Origin: JAEUMD01 sp964559355
Lineage (GTDB): Bacteria > Pseudomonadota > Alphaproteobacteria > Rhizobiales > Hyphomicrobiaceae
Assembly: GCA_964559355.1 (NCBI GenBank)
Contig: CAZLHQ010000003.1
Location: 1-64,000, forward strand
Reading direction: 5' to 3'
Length of the DNA stretch: 64,000 nt
Shown: positions 1-8,734 of the stretch, in pieces
Numbering within the stretch: the first letter of the stretch is position 1
How the letters are laid out: the number at the start of each line of letters is the position of its first letter
Program-made: the position numbers and the translations under genes
Notes under the pieces: generated by a model
Database searches by the model: none
What the model saw: the letters and a program-made list of their open reading frames with translations, nothing else
Told to the model about the DNA's origin: nothing

Positions 1-386
1 ACAACTACGTCGCCCGCGAGACGCACTTCGGCGAGGATGTACTGATCACACGCAAGGGTGCCGTGCGCGCGGCAGAAGGCGTGATGGGCATCATCCCCGG
101 CTCGATGGGCGCGCGCTCGTTCATCGTTCGCGGCAAGGGTAACGCGGAGAGTTTCTGCTCGTGCTCGCACGGCGCGGGACGCGCGATGTCGCGCACGCAG
201 GCCAAGAAGCAATTCACGCTCGAAGATCACGCGCGCGACACCGCCGGCATCGAATGCCGCAAGGACGCCGACGTGATCGACGAGACGCCCAAGGCCTATA
301 AGGACATCGACGCGGTGATGGCGGCGCAATCTGCCCTCGTCGAGGTGGTGCATACGCTGCGGCAGGTCGTGTGCGTGAAGGGCTGA
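1..386 (+). CDS. rtcB: RNA-splicing ligase RtcB, 3' part
   Basis: This is the C-terminal 127 codons of RtcB; the frame is open to the left edge, so the gene starts outside the window. RtcB joins RNA 2',3'-cyclic phosphate (or 3'-phosphate) ends to 5'-OH ends using GTP and a metal ion, in RNA repair. The visible part contains the motif GAGCSHGAGR-like 'CSHGAGRAMSR', whose histidine is the residue that is guanylylated in this family, preceded by the conserved segment 'PGSMGARSFIVRGKG'. It ends normally in TGA. The next gene downstream on the same strand is rtcA, 230 bp away, so the pair forms an RNA-end processing module. Any RtcR-type regulator would lie outside the window. Confidence 0.95.
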   Translation, partial: NYVARETHFGEDVLITRKGAVRAAEGVMGIIPGSMGARSFIVRGKGNAESFCSCSHGAGRAMSRTQAKKQFTLEDHARDTAGIECRKDADVIDETPKAYKDIDAVMAAQSALVEVVHTLRQVVCVKG

Positions 387-619
387 TGCCGGAGCGTTGA
401 CCCGGAGAGTAGAGCAAGACGTGGAGTGTCTAGGTTTCCGCGTTCGCGGGAAGGACGACTGAGTTTGTTGCGACTGCAATGCCTCAAACTCACCGTCATT
501 TAGGTCTTGGGCCGCGACCCAGACACGCCGCAATGGGTGCGCGGCTAGCATTCGCGGACGAAACATCACCCCAAGCGCCACAACATGACAGCAAACTTTT
601 GGTTCGCAGAGAAAAGGCA

Positions 620-1639
620 ATGCTAACCCTCGACGGCTCTTTCGGCGAAGGCGGCGGGCAGATCGTGCGCACCGCATTGTCGCTATCAATGATCACCGGG
701 ATGCCGTTCCGGATCGAGAACGTGCGCGCTGGACGAAAAAAGCCGGGCCTGCTCCGTCAGCACCTGACGTGCGTCAAGGCATCCGGGCGCATCGCCTCAG
801 CGCGTGTCACAGGCGCGGAGTTGGGCGCAACGTCCTTCACGTTCGACCCAGGCGCGATCGCTGCAGGCAATTATGAATTCGCCATCGGTTCGGCTGGCTC
901 GACGACGCTCGTCTTCCAGACCATCCTGCCAGCGTTGATGCAGGCCAATGCGCCTTCGCGCGTGACGCTCAAGGGCGGCACGCATAATCCACTCGCGCCT
1001 ACCTTCGATTACCTCGATCGCATTTATTTGCCGATCCTGGCGCGCATGGGTGCGGCTGTCGAGACGAAGCTTTACAAGCATGGCTTCTTTCCTGCAGGCG
1101 GTGGCTCATGGCATGCGCTGATCCAGCCTGCGCCGCAACTCGCTCCCGTCACGCTGGAGGAAATGGCGCCGGTCTCGGCACAGTATGCCCGCGCCGACGT
1201 CGCCAACTTGCCCCTCGACATCGCCGAGCGCGAGTCGAGAGAAGTCGTGCGCTTGATGAACTGGCCGCCGACGGCCGCCGTGCCGCGCTCGGTGAAGGCC
1301 GATGGCCCGGGCAACATCGTTGCGCTCGAGATCCGGCGCGGTGAGAATGCCGACATGTTCACGGCCTTCGGCGCGCGCATGCTCACCGGCGAGCAAGTCG
1401 CCGCCGATGCTGTGGCTGAAGCGCGTGAATTCATCGTCGCCGACGTGCCCGTCGGTCCCCATCTCGCGGATCAACTCCTATTGCCCTTGGCACTCGCGCG
1501 CGCAGGGAGCTTCATCACCGCACGGCCAACCGATCACACGACAACAAACATCGCCGTGATCGAGAAATTCCTGCCCGTCGCGTTTTCGGTCGAGCAACTG
1601 CAAGGCAAGAACCGATGGCGCATTGCCGTGACGTCGTGA
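620..1639 (+). CDS. rtcA: RNA 3'-terminal phosphate cyclase RtcA
   Basis: A 339-residue protein, the usual length for RtcA, which turns an RNA 3'-phosphate into a 2',3'-cyclic phosphate with ATP through an enzyme-AMP intermediate. Signature pieces are 'GEGGGQIVRTALSLS' at residues 9-23 and 'TDHTTTN' near residue 306, whose histidine sits where the adenylylated histidine lies in the E. coli enzyme. The frame is open further upstream to 479, but the family normally begins with 'MLTLDGSFGEGGGQ', and AGAAAAGG lies just before the ATG at 620, so I chose that start. It follows rtcB on the same strand. RtcA makes the cyclic ends that RtcB can ligate. Confidence 0.95.
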   Translation: MLTLDGSFGEGGGQIVRTALSLSMITGMPFRIENVRAGRKKPGLLRQHLTCVKASGRIASARVTGAELGATSFTFDPGAIAAGNYEFAIGSAGSTTLVFQTILPALMQANAPSRVTLKGGTHNPLAPTFDYLDRIYLPILARMGAAVETKLYKHGFFPAGGGSWHALIQPAPQLAPVTLEEMAPVSAQYARADVANLPLDIAERESREVVRLMNWPPTAAVPRSVKADGPGNIVALEIRRGENADMFTAFGARMLTGEQVAADAVAEAREFIVADVPVGPHLADQLLLPLALARAGSFITARPTDHTTTNIAVIEKFLPVAFSVEQLQGKNRWRIAVTS

Positions 1640-1955
1640 GGAGGCGCAGCCATGACAAGCGATCTCGTCGCACGTATCACGCGACAGGAACACGGAGTTA
1701 AATCGACGATGTCGGAAAGCGCTGGCGAAGCAATAAATCCGAGTTTTGCAGTTGGCTTTTGATCTGCGCCAGCGCAGGCGATCCGAGTTGATACATGCGA
1801 ATATTGTAAAGTACGCTCTCCAGAAAATGCGAAGACGCGCGAGGCAATCGCAGCGTTGCCGACAACAAGCAGATGGCCGTGCACACGTCTCGGCCATGCT
1901 TCGCAAATCGATGGTCATAGGCGCAAAGCCAATGAACGATCGCAGGGAGCACGCC
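1640..1955. other. gene-free stretch between rtcA and the Fe-S oxidoreductase gene
   Basis: About 316 bp without a convincing gene. Open frames here run into the next gene's frame but are not protein-like. The second half is richer in A/T around 1795-1815 and may hold the promoter of the downstream gene; no -35/-10 pair with good spacing could be fixed by eye. Confidence 0.4.
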
Positions 1956-3911
1956 ATGAAAGATTCCGCAACCAGCACCGAAAAGGTGACTTTCCGCCGC
2001 TACAAGGACGGCGAGAAGCCTTCTGACTGGAAGGACATGCAGAAGCGCATCTTCCAGGCCGATCGCTCCTACAAGTGTCCAACCTATGTTCATCGCACAC
2101 CGCCATGCCAAGGCAGCTGTCCGTCTGGCCACGATGTGCGCGGGTGGTTGTCGATTGCACGGGGCCTCGACAAGCCGGCCGATCCGAAGATGCCGTGGCA
2201 GGAATACGCCTTCTCGCGCATGGTGGCATCGAATCCGTTCCCCGCGATCATGGGACGCGTCTGCCCGGCACCGTGTGAGGAAGGCTGCAACCGCAACGAG
2301 GTCGACGACTTTGTCGGCATCAACTCGATCGAGCATTATGTCGGCGAATGGGCAATCACCCACAAACTGAAACTACCGCCCGCAGGCGCCGATACCGGGA
2401 AGAAGATAGCCATTGTCGGCTCGGGCCCGGCGGGGCTTGCCGCCGCCTATTTCCTGCGCCTCAAGGGGCACGCCGTCACGATCTTCGAAATGCGCCGCGA
2501 ACTCGGCGGCATGATGCGCTATGGCATTCCGGGCTACCGCACACCGCGCGACGTACTCGATGCGGAGATTGCGCGCATCCTGGATCTCGGTGTCGAGGTG
2601 GTTACGGGAAAGCGCGTCGGAGTCGACGTGCCGCTGGCCGATCTGGAGCGCGACTATGATGCCGTGTTCATGGCAATTGGTGCGCAGAGCGGCTCGCCGC
2701 TCCCCATTCCAGGCGCCGACAAGGCTCCCAACTGCATCAGCGGCATTGCTTTTCTCACCGCGTTCAACGACGGCCGCCTGAAACACTCCGCAGCGCGCGT
2801 CCTCGTGATTGGCGGTGGCGACACTGCAATGGACGTGGCAGCCGTGGCACGGCGACTGGGACACATCACTCATAGCCACGAGAAGGATCGCCCCGAGTAC
2901 GTGGTGCTGGGACAGACGGCCCACGACGTCGCCTCCATTGCCAAACGGCAGGGTGCCGAGGTAATTGTCGTCTACCGGCGACCGATCGAAAAGATGCCAG
3001 CCGCAAAGCAGGAAATCGAGCACGTCCAGCAGGAGGGCGTCAAAATCCAGGGCTCGCTGGTGCCGCTCGAGGTGGTGTTGGGCGATGACGGGCGTGCACG
3101 CGCCTTGCGCGTCATCGAGGTCGATTGGGTCGGCAACAAGATGACGGAGAAGCCCGGCAGCGAGCACGACATCGAGTGCGATTTGATTGTCGCCGCCATT
3201 GGCCAGGCCGGAGACTTCACCGGCATGCAGGATCTCGACAACGGCAAAGGCCTGATGAAGGCCGACCAGCTTTATCGCTGGCCCGGCCGGCCTGGAATCT
3301 TCGTCGGCGGCGATATCATCAAGCCGCACTTGTTGACCACCGCCATCGGCCACGCCTCGATTGCATGCGAAACAATCGACCACTACATTTCCGGCGAGCA
3401 GCTCGAAAAGCGCCCGAAGGTCGACGTTCACCACTACCAGCTCTTGAACGAGTTGCAGCAACGCGGTCTGGCGCCCGACGCCTATCCTCATGGCGAGACC
3501 GTCGCCACCGACAGCGCGACTTTTGCCGTTCACAACTTCGAAGATCGCTCGTCCGCGCAGATCATCCCGCACGACATGCTATTCCTCGGCCATTTTAGCG
3601 CCGTGGCACGCAAGATGCGCGGCGAGAAGCACATTGGCGAGGGCGAAGTTCTCGGCAACTTCGAAGAGCGTCTGCAGGCACTTGCCGAGCAGCACGCCAA
3701 GGAAGAGGCCGACCGATGCATGAGCTGCGGCATGTGCTTCGAGTGCGACAACTGCATGATCTATTGTCCACAGGCGGCGGTCGAACGCGTGCCCAAGAAA
3801 GAGCGCGCACTCGGCCGCTACGTCACGACGATCTACTCCAAGTGCATCGGGTGCCACATCTGCGCAGACGTCTGTCCGTCGGGCTACATCCAAATGGGGC
3901 TGGGCGAATAA
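1956..3911 (+). CDS. GltD/DsrL-like FAD-NAD(P) iron-sulfur oxidoreductase
   Basis: A 651-residue flavoprotein. The N-terminal cysteines C41, C51, C55 and C103, C107, C111 match the [4Fe-4S] domain of glutamate synthase beta-type proteins. A GSGPAG FAD-binding loop is at 155-160 and a second dinucleotide loop, 'VIGGGDTAMDVA', lies mid-protein. The C-terminus adds a ferredoxin part: C588, C591, C594, C597, C600, C604 and then C630, C633, C636, C640. Size and layout resemble DsrL, the NAD(P)H oxidoreductase of sulfite reductase systems, but no dsr or gltB gene is near, so partner and substrate are unknown. The start at 1956 is set by AGGGAG six bases upstream; the longer frame from 1746 is not protein-like. 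The gene stands alone, with gene-free flanks on both sides. Confidence 0.8.
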   Translation: MKDSATSTEKVTFRRYKDGEKPSDWKDMQKRIFQADRSYKCPTYVHRTPPCQGSCPSGHDVRGWLSIARGLDKPADPKMPWQEYAFSRMVASNPFPAIMGRVCPAPCEEGCNRNEVDDFVGINSIEHYVGEWAITHKLKLPPAGADTGKKIAIVGSGPAGLAAAYFLRLKGHAVTIFEMRRELGGMMRYGIPGYRTPRDVLDAEIARILDLGVEVVTGKRVGVDVPLADLERDYDAVFMAIGAQSGSPLPIPGADKAPNCISGIAFLTAFNDGRLKHSAARVLVIGGGDTAMDVAAVARRLGHITHSHEKDRPEYVVLGQTAHDVASIAKRQGAEVIVVYRRPIEKMPAAKQEIEHVQQEGVKIQGSLVPLEVVLGDDGRARALRVIEVDWVGNKMTEKPGSEHDIECDLIVAAIGQAGDFTGMQDLDNGKGLMKADQLYRWPGRPGIFVGGDIIKPHLLTTAIGHASIACETIDHYISGEQLEKRPKVDVHHYQLLNELQQRGLAPDAYPHGETVATDSATFAVHNFEDRSSAQIIPHDMLFLGHFSAVARKMRGEKHIGEGEVLGNFEERLQALAEQHAKEEADRCMSCGMCFECDNCMIYCPQAAVERVPKKERALGRYVTTIYSKCIGCHICADVCPSGYIQMGLGE

Positions 3912-4457
3912 ACCCGCGGGAATGCATCGGGCTTTGACGGATCGCGCAAGCGCTTCCGTCAAAGCTGAGTTGTGCGCGCAACGCGCCAAACGACAGTTGT
4001 CGGTCAATGATGTTGCAGACCCGACGCGTCAGCCGTGCTGTCATGCAGCTAAGAAAAATTTGACGCGAGATCGACTGGGGCAGTGTCGATCTCGCGTCTC
4101 TAAGACCCGGAGCGACCGGGTGGTCCGCTTCAGCCGAGGGTGGTGCTTCTGCGGATCTCGCACGCCTCTCGTTCATCAAAGTGTCAGCGATACGCGCCGA
4201 AGATTGAACGAGAGTCGACATGAAAGAACAATCTGCAAATTAGTTCGATTTGTCCATGGACGCCTGCGATCGCATTTAAGAATCGGTAAAGCCGAGTTAA
4301 AAAATGGGTAAAGCCGCGAAAGCATGCGAATTACCACGCCATTTCATTAACATTTCGGAAACCAATAATCCGCCGAAACTTATTTCGAAATATTTTTTTT
4401 ACATCGAGAGGACTAGTATGCGCGACAGTGATAAGTTGCGTAAGGATCTGCCCCGCC
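3912..4457. other. 546-bp gene-free region with hairpins and an AT-rich end
   Basis: No credible gene was found. The left half holds two adjacent perfect inverted repeats (4062-4098 and 4105-4121). The right half, about 4260-4415, is strikingly AT-rich for this genome, with T- and A-runs, and probably carries the promoter of the TadE-like gene. A 41-codon frame starting at ATG 4418 has a good ribosome site (GAGAGG) but overlaps the TadE-like gene in another frame; it could be a leader peptide or chance. Confidence 0.5.
4062..4098. terminator. perfect 14-bp hairpin, possible terminator
   Basis: The arms GACGCGAGATCGAC (4062-4075) and GTCGATCTCGCGTC (4085-4098) are exact reverse complements around a 9-base loop. 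Read on the minus strand the stem is followed by AAATTTTTC, as in an intrinsic terminator. On the plus strand there is no T-run. No minus-strand gene runs into it, so it may instead be part of a structured RNA downstream of the oxidoreductase gene. Confidence 0.5.
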
Positions 4458-5066
4458 ATGATCGATCAGCATTGCGCACCCAGAGCAAGCCGCGCCGCGC
4501 GGGCGACGTGTGCGCTTGCCCGCCGCTTCGGCAGAAACAGTGACGGCGCCACTGCGATCGAATTCGCCATCGTGCTCGCACCGTTCCTTGCCTTCGTCTT
4601 CGGCATCATCACGATCGGCCTGCATTACCTGGCGACAAATTCGCTGGAAAAGGCGGTGTTCGATGCCAGCCGCCAGATTCGCGTCGGCAAGGCGCAAAAG
4701 GATGGCATGTCCTCCGCGCAGTTCAAACAGCTGGTTTGCAACGAAGCCAAACCGCATATCGATTGCAGCAAACTGGAAATCCACGTTTCCAGCCAGGACA
4801 GCTGGGCCAACATTGCGCCGCCAACCTGCGTCGGCGGCGACATGAATCTTTCCTCCGGCGGAAATGACAACACAAACCTGGCCGACAAGACCGGCGGCGC
4901 CAGCAAAAAGGTCATCGTGACGGCTTGCTACGACTGGACGGTCGGCAAGTATCTCCCCTACCTGCTCTTCGATCGCAATGGCACGCGCCGCTCGGCATCT
5001 CCACTGGCCAGTGGCGGCATGCTGCTGCAGGCGTCCACCGTCTTCCAGACCGAACCCTACGAGTAA
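4458..5066 (+). CDS. TadE-like pilus assembly protein
   Basis: About 202 residues with the classic TadE N-terminus: a basic stretch, then 'DGATAIEFAIVLAPFLAF', a single membrane segment at roughly residues 33-58 with the conserved Glu at 35. TadE-type pseudopilins belong to tight-adherence (Flp/Tad) pilus systems and are cleaved by a prepilin peptidase before this Glu in known cases. The rest is a periplasmic domain with three cysteines. The start is uncertain: ATG 4458 has AAGGAT upstream, but GTG 4428 is in frame. It is followed 50 bp later by a second TadE/TadG-type gene. No tad/cpa ATPase or secretin gene is in the window, so this pair is detached from a main tad locus or serves another one. 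Confidence 0.8.
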   Translation: MIDQHCAPRASRAARATCALARRFGRNSDGATAIEFAIVLAPFLAFVFGIITIGLHYLATNSLEKAVFDASRQIRVGKAQKDGMSSAQFKQLVCNEAKPHIDCSKLEIHVSSQDSWANIAPPTCVGGDMNLSSGGNDNTNLADKTGGASKKVIVTACYDWTVGKYLPYLLFDRNGTRRSASPLASGGMLLQASTVFQTEPYE

Positions 5067-5116
5067 GCATCGGTTGCGCTAGCGAACCGTCGAGACATTG
5101 AAGTGAGGCCTTGCCG

Positions 5117-5791
5117 ATGTTGATGACTATTCTCCGTTCAGTTGGCGCCAGCGCCCGTGTGGCCAGTCGCCGCCTGCTCAGCGAAACCAAGGGTGTTGCC
5201 GCTGTCGAGTTCGCCTACATCGCGCCCATCCTTCTGGTGATGGTGATGGCGACATTCGAGCTGTCGCGCGCCGTCAGCATAGACCGCCGTCTCAATTCGG
5301 TCAGCGCCATGGCGAGTGAGCTTGTCGCCCGCGAGGAAAAGGTCGACGAAGCTGATCTGAAAAGCATCTACGCTTCCCTCGATCACGTCATGAAGCCCTA
5401 CGACGACGACTCGTTGGTTGTGCGGCTGCTGCAAGTGCGCACCGACACCAATGGCGCGACCAAGGTCGAGTGGTCTTCGGAGCTCGACTCCACTTCAGTC
5501 TCCGACAGCAGCGGAGGCGCGCTTAATTCGCCCTATACGCAATGCTCAAACTATGGCATCGACGCGGAGTTGCAGCAAAACGGCACGCGCGTTGTCGTCG
5601 CCGAAGTGGGTTACAACTACCAACCCGTGTTCGGCAGCTTCATCTACCGCGATTTCAATTTCAACAAGCTCAAGCAGAAGCGCAATGATGTCTCGGGTCT
5701 GCCGGGCAGCTGGTCCTCCAAGGCCTATCACTCGCCGCGCTGGAACTGCGTGGCCTACAAGGCCGACAACTGCCAGACCTGCCCCAACTAA
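5117..5791 (+). CDS. TadE/TadG-like pilus assembly protein
   Basis: A 224-residue protein with the same design as its upstream neighbour: basic N-terminus, then 'GVAAVEFAYIAPILLVMVMA', a membrane segment at about residues 27-48 with the key Glu at 31, and a periplasmic domain ending in a CxxC pair (CQTC). TadE/TadG-type minor pilins take part in assembly of Flp pili. A TTG lies in frame at 5111, but GTGAGG is well placed for ATG 5117. The gene probably shares a transcript with the TadE-like gene and is followed by a strong terminator at 5821-5850, which closes this two-gene unit. Confidence 0.8.
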   Translation: MLMTILRSVGASARVASRRLLSETKGVAAVEFAYIAPILLVMVMATFELSRAVSIDRRLNSVSAMASELVAREEKVDEADLKSIYASLDHVMKPYDDDSLVVRLLQVRTDTNGATKVEWSSELDSTSVSDSSGGALNSPYTQCSNYGIDAELQQNGTRVVVAEVGYNYQPVFGSFIYRDFNFNKLKQKRNDVSGLPGSWSSKAYHSPRWNCVAYKADNCQTCPN

Positions 5792-5820
5792 TCGCTCAGC
5801 ATGCGCCGATATCACGAACA

Positions 5821-5850
5821 AAAAAGGTTGCTCCAAAGGCGACCTTTTTG
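5821..5850 (+). terminator. Rho-independent terminator after the Tad genes
   Basis: AAAAAGGTTGC (5821-5831) pairs with GCGACCTTTTT (5839-5849) with one G-T pair, leaving a loop of seven bases. The right arm ends in five T residues. It lies 30 bp after the second Tad gene. Confidence 0.8.
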
Positions 5851-5990
5851 CGTTAGACTTGCGTCAAACGGCTGCGGAGCGGCGCAATTTTTAAATTCTG
5901 TTACCGATACAGGTGGCGGCCTTGGCCTCTTATATGCCACACTGAACGAACTATTCTTGCACGGAGCAATAATCAGATACGGGATTCATC

Positions 5991-6596
5991 ATGGGACGCC
6001 GGTCGGTCCACACACCGGAAGAACTTCGCGAGAACATTCTATCGGCCGCTACTGAGCTGATCACGACATCGGGCCTTGCCGGGCTTTCGGCAAGAGAGGT
6101 TGCGCGACGCATCGGCTACTCGGCCGGAACGATCTACAATGTGTTTGAGAACCTCGACGACCTTGTACTGACGATCGAGGCGCGGATGCTCGACGAGCTC
6201 GACGCCGCCCTAATGCGCCTGCCGCAGAAACCCGACCCGCGCGAGCATCTGCTGCAACTGGCGCAGACCTACCTCGCCTTCACCCACGAAAACCCGCGAC
6301 GCTGGAATCTGCTGTTCGAGCATCACCTGCCGGCAGGCGTGAACGTACCGCAGTCCTATCGCGACAAGTTGGATGGTTTGCTGGCGCGAATCGAGGCGGC
6401 GATCGAGCCGTTGACTGGCAGCACCGACAAGGCGGAGATCCAGCGCAACGCGCGCGTGCTGTGGGCGGGAGTGCATGGCATCACATCACTGTCGACCGCC
6501 GACAAGCTCTCGAACGTGACGGCGGATTCCGCGTGGCCGCTGGTCAAGGATCTGGTCGAAACCTATCTCGACGGGGTCGCGGCCCGCAAAAACTAG
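5991..6596 (+). CDS. TetR/AcrR family transcriptional regulator
   Basis: A 201-residue one-component repressor. The N-terminal helix-turn-helix is clear, with 'LSAREVARRIGYSAGTIYNVF' spanning residues 32-52, after 'ENILSAATELITTSGLAG'. The C-terminal part is the ligand-binding and dimer domain, of the type seen in the WHG-like subgroup, with 'WAGVHGITSL'. The ATG at 5991 follows a 200-bp gap holding an upstream terminator, so it has its own promoter. The target is unknown: the next gene is on the opposite strand, and no efflux or catabolic gene is adjacent. Confidence 0.9.
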   Translation: MGRRSVHTPEELRENILSAATELITTSGLAGLSAREVARRIGYSAGTIYNVFENLDDLVLTIEARMLDELDAALMRLPQKPDPREHLLQLAQTYLAFTHENPRRWNLLFEHHLPAGVNVPQSYRDKLDGLLARIEAAIEPLTGSTDKAEIQRNARVLWAGVHGITSLSTADKLSNVTADSAWPLVKDLVETYLDGVAARKN

Positions 6597-6636
6597 AATG
6601 ACGCTTCGCCTGAGGCGTGCGCGATGGTTTTGCGGA

Positions 6637-7443
6637 TCAGTTCGCAGGACGCTCGGGCAGCGTGCCGGTGGTCATGTCACCAGGACGCGTGGCATCGCCA
6701 GAGCGCGACCAGACATAGCGGGGCGTCGCAAACACGCCGAACCACTTGTCACGCGGCAGCAGGCGTTGATTGAGTTCGGCCCACATTTGCCTCTGCGATA
6801 TCCCGTCCGTAAAAGTCTTCGTCGAAGGCGTCAGCATGAGCGCGCCGACTACCGCTGCCGCCATCGCCAATGATGCGGCCGGGTACCGGCTGTCGAAGAA
6901 TTTCAGCGCTGTGCCGAACGATGATTTGATGCGGCGGTTCATGACGTCGACCGAATAAATCTCGTCGAGCACCAGGTGTTGCACGTAGCCAAGAAACAAG
7001 AAACCGGCGGCGAGCCAGGCGACGCCTTCGTGGCGCCCGAGGATGTAGTAGAACGTCGTCGCCGTCACTGCTGCCCAGAATACCGCCGCCAACAGCGAGT
7101 GCCAGACCCCACGGTGCACCGACAGCTTGTGAAACAGCATGTGCATACCGAAGCGCACGGCAGCAAGCGTGCCGAGCCACAGGATCATAAGCTCGATCAC
7201 AGAGAACTTCTCCGCGAAAGCGAACAGCACGACGAACGACGCAAACACGCCGAGACCAGCAAACATCGTCTTGCTGGCCCTCGAATCCTTCAAATCGATA
7301 TCGGGAAGCACCGAGCCAAGAACGCCCGCCAGCGTGACCGCCACGAGATTTTCCGGCGCCACGACGTCCGCCGCAAGCGTGACGGTCGCCAGAATGCCCG
7401 CCTGCACGGTACCGGCGCTGATGTGCGTTGTGAAATTGGCCAT
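6637..7443 (-). CDS. YdjM-type membrane-bound metal-dependent hydrolase
   Basis: A 268-residue inner-membrane protein of the YdjM/LexA-binding hydrolase type (DUF457). Visible family marks are His7 in 'TTHISAGT', the acidic cluster 'LPDIDLKDS' at 46-53 and 'HRGVWHS' near residue 110, which would bind a metal. Four or more hydrophobic segments follow. The last 50 residues are soluble and not recognised. The enzyme's substrate is not known for most members. It is convergent with the TetR gene (40 bp apart) and has a gene-free, repeat-containing region upstream. Confidence 0.75.
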   Translation of the reverse strand: MANFTTHISAGTVQAGILATVTLAADVVAPENLVAVTLAGVLGSVLPDIDLKDSRASKTMFAGLGVFASFVVLFAFAEKFSVIELMILWLGTLAAVRFGMHMLFHKLSVHRGVWHSLLAAVFWAAVTATTFYYILGRHEGVAWLAAGFLFLGYVQHLVLDEIYSVDVMNRRIKSSFGTALKFFDSRYPAASLAMAAAVVGALMLTPSTKTFTDGISQRQMWAELNQRLLPRDKWFGVFATPRYVWSRSGDATRPGDMTTGTLPERPAN

Positions 7444-7795
7444 TGCCGCCGCCCTCGCAAGGTGAATGTGCGCTCGACAGCCAGACCTCGATCCGGCACG
7501 CGCTCGTGCGGCCAGAGCACATGATTCGCACGCCGCAGGGGAGCATGCGGCAGCCGAACACGGTGGAAAACACCGATTGGCGCCGGTCCTCTCCGCCGCC
7601 CACCTTTCACTTCGTCGAAAAATGCTCCCGAAATATTGGCTTGACGCATTTTCTCCGGCGAACCGGACATCACTTCGTCAGAAATCGCTCTGGCGACCTC
7701 CGGCCGTTGCGCCTTTCCGAATTGGCAGCTATGCCGGTCCCGGACGGCAAGGCGGAGTGCCCTGCAATGCAATTCACACACACGCAGAGCGCGCC
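7444..7795. other. gene-free region with degenerate palindromic repeats
   Basis: 352 bp between two divergently placed genes. Open frames cross it but read through the repeat at 7601-7693 and do not look like genes. It must hold the promoters of both the YdjM-type gene (minus) and the CDF exporter (plus). Confidence 0.5.
7601..7693 (+). repeat. degenerate copy of dispersed palindromic element (family 1)
   Basis: The segment 7646-7693 follows the family pattern GCATTTTC, then GCGAACCGG, CACTTCGTC and a final GCTCTGG, with several mismatches to the copy at 26808-26853. Just upstream, 7607-7626 repeats the second half (CACTTCGTCGAAAAATGCTC), so a partial second copy lies next to it. Confidence 0.65.
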
Positions 7796-8734
7796 ATGAC
7801 CGATACTGCTTCCCGATCTGGTACCAGGCTCCTGCAAGTGGCCGCCGGCTCCATCGCAATCGCCTGCATTGTGATGGCGATCAAATATCTGGCCTATGTG
7901 CTGACGGGTAGCGTCGCGCTCTACTCCGACGCGCTGGAAAGCATCGTCAACGTGCTGACCGCGATTGCCGCCTTCATGGCGATCCGCATCAGCCTGCGTC
8001 CGCCCGACAGCGAGCACCCATTCGGCCATCACAAGGCCGAATATTTGTCGGCCGTTATCGAAGGCGCCCTGATTATCGTCGCCGCCATGCTAATTATGCG
8101 TGAGGCCTATGATGCAGTGATCCGGCCGCGCACGCTGACCGAACCAGTGCTGGGCCTCGCCGTCAACGGCCTTGCCACACTCATCAATGCCGCATGGGCC
8201 ACATTCCTCATCACGCGCGGCCGCGGCTGGGGCTCGATGGCGCTGGTTGCCGATGGCCGCCACATCATGGCCGACGTGGTCACGTCGCTCGGCGTGCTTG
8301 CAGGCCTCGCGCTGGCTACCATCACCGGCTTCACCCTGCTCGACCCGCTGATGGCCTGCCTCGTTGCACTGCATATTCTGTGGTCCGGCTATCAACTTGC
8401 CTATGAATCGATGAGCGGGCTGCTCGACGAACGGGCCGCACCCGAAATCGAGACGCGCATCCACAATGCCATCGCCGCCAACGGTCAAGGCGCGCTGCAG
8501 GCGCACGACATCCGCACCCGTCACGCAGGGCGCATGACGTTCATCGAATTTCATCTGGTGGTGCCGGGCGAGATGACCGTGCAGGCCGCACACGAAATCT
8601 GCGATCGGCTCGAGGATGCGATAGAGGCAGAGCTGGAGAATGCCGACGTTGTCATCCACGTCGAGCCGCTCGAAAAGGCCAAGGCCGTTGGCGCGCTGGC
8701 GCTCGACGGCGCCGGCGATCACGACAAGGGGTGA
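7796..8734 (+). CDS. cation diffusion facilitator (CDF) metal exporter
   Basis: A 312-residue inner-membrane transporter that would export divalent metals (Zn, Fe, Co or Mn) in exchange for protons. It shows the family's two metal-site helices: 'ALYSDALESIVN' in the second membrane segment and 'VADGRHIMADVVTSLG' in the fifth (HxxxD). 'HPFGHHKAEY' lies in the loop between them. A cytoplasmic C-terminal domain with 'DIRTRHAGRMTFIEFHLVV' and 'VVIHVEPLE' follows, as in ferrous-iron efflux pump FieF-type proteins. The frame extends upstream to 7466 through repeat DNA; ATG 7796 starts a normal N-terminus. Its 3' end overlaps the convergent sulfotransferase gene by 16 bp. Confidence 0.9.
   Translation: MTDTASRSGTRLLQVAAGSIAIACIVMAIKYLAYVLTGSVALYSDALESIVNVLTAIAAFMAIRISLRPPDSEHPFGHHKAEYLSAVIEGALIIVAAMLIMREAYDAVIRPRTLTEPVLGLAVNGLATLINAAWATFLITRGRGWGSMALVADGRHIMADVVTSLGVLAGLALATITGFTLLDPLMACLVALHILWSGYQLAYESMSGLLDERAAPEIETRIHNAIAANGQGALQAHDIRTRHAGRMTFIEFHLVVPGEMTVQAAHEICDRLEDAIEAELENADVVIHVEPLEKAKAVGALALDGAGDHDKG

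Noticed and set aside
479..619. N-terminal extension of rtcA
   Set aside because: Residues before 'MLTLDGSFGEGGG' are not family-like, and a better ribosome site lies at the inner ATG.
2373..3572. 399-codon minus-strand frame opposite the Fe-S oxidoreductase
   Set aside because: It is an antisense shadow of a strongly recognisable gene; the sequence has no family features.
4418..4543. 41-codon frame with a good ribosome site before the TadE-like gene
   Set aside because: It overlaps the TadE-like coding region in another frame and is strongly basic with no recognisable feature; kept only as a possible leader peptide.
7290..7859. 189-codon minus-strand frame upstream of the YdjM-type gene
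   Set aside because: It reads through the repeat and another gene's frame; the peptide includes repeat-derived sequence and no domain.
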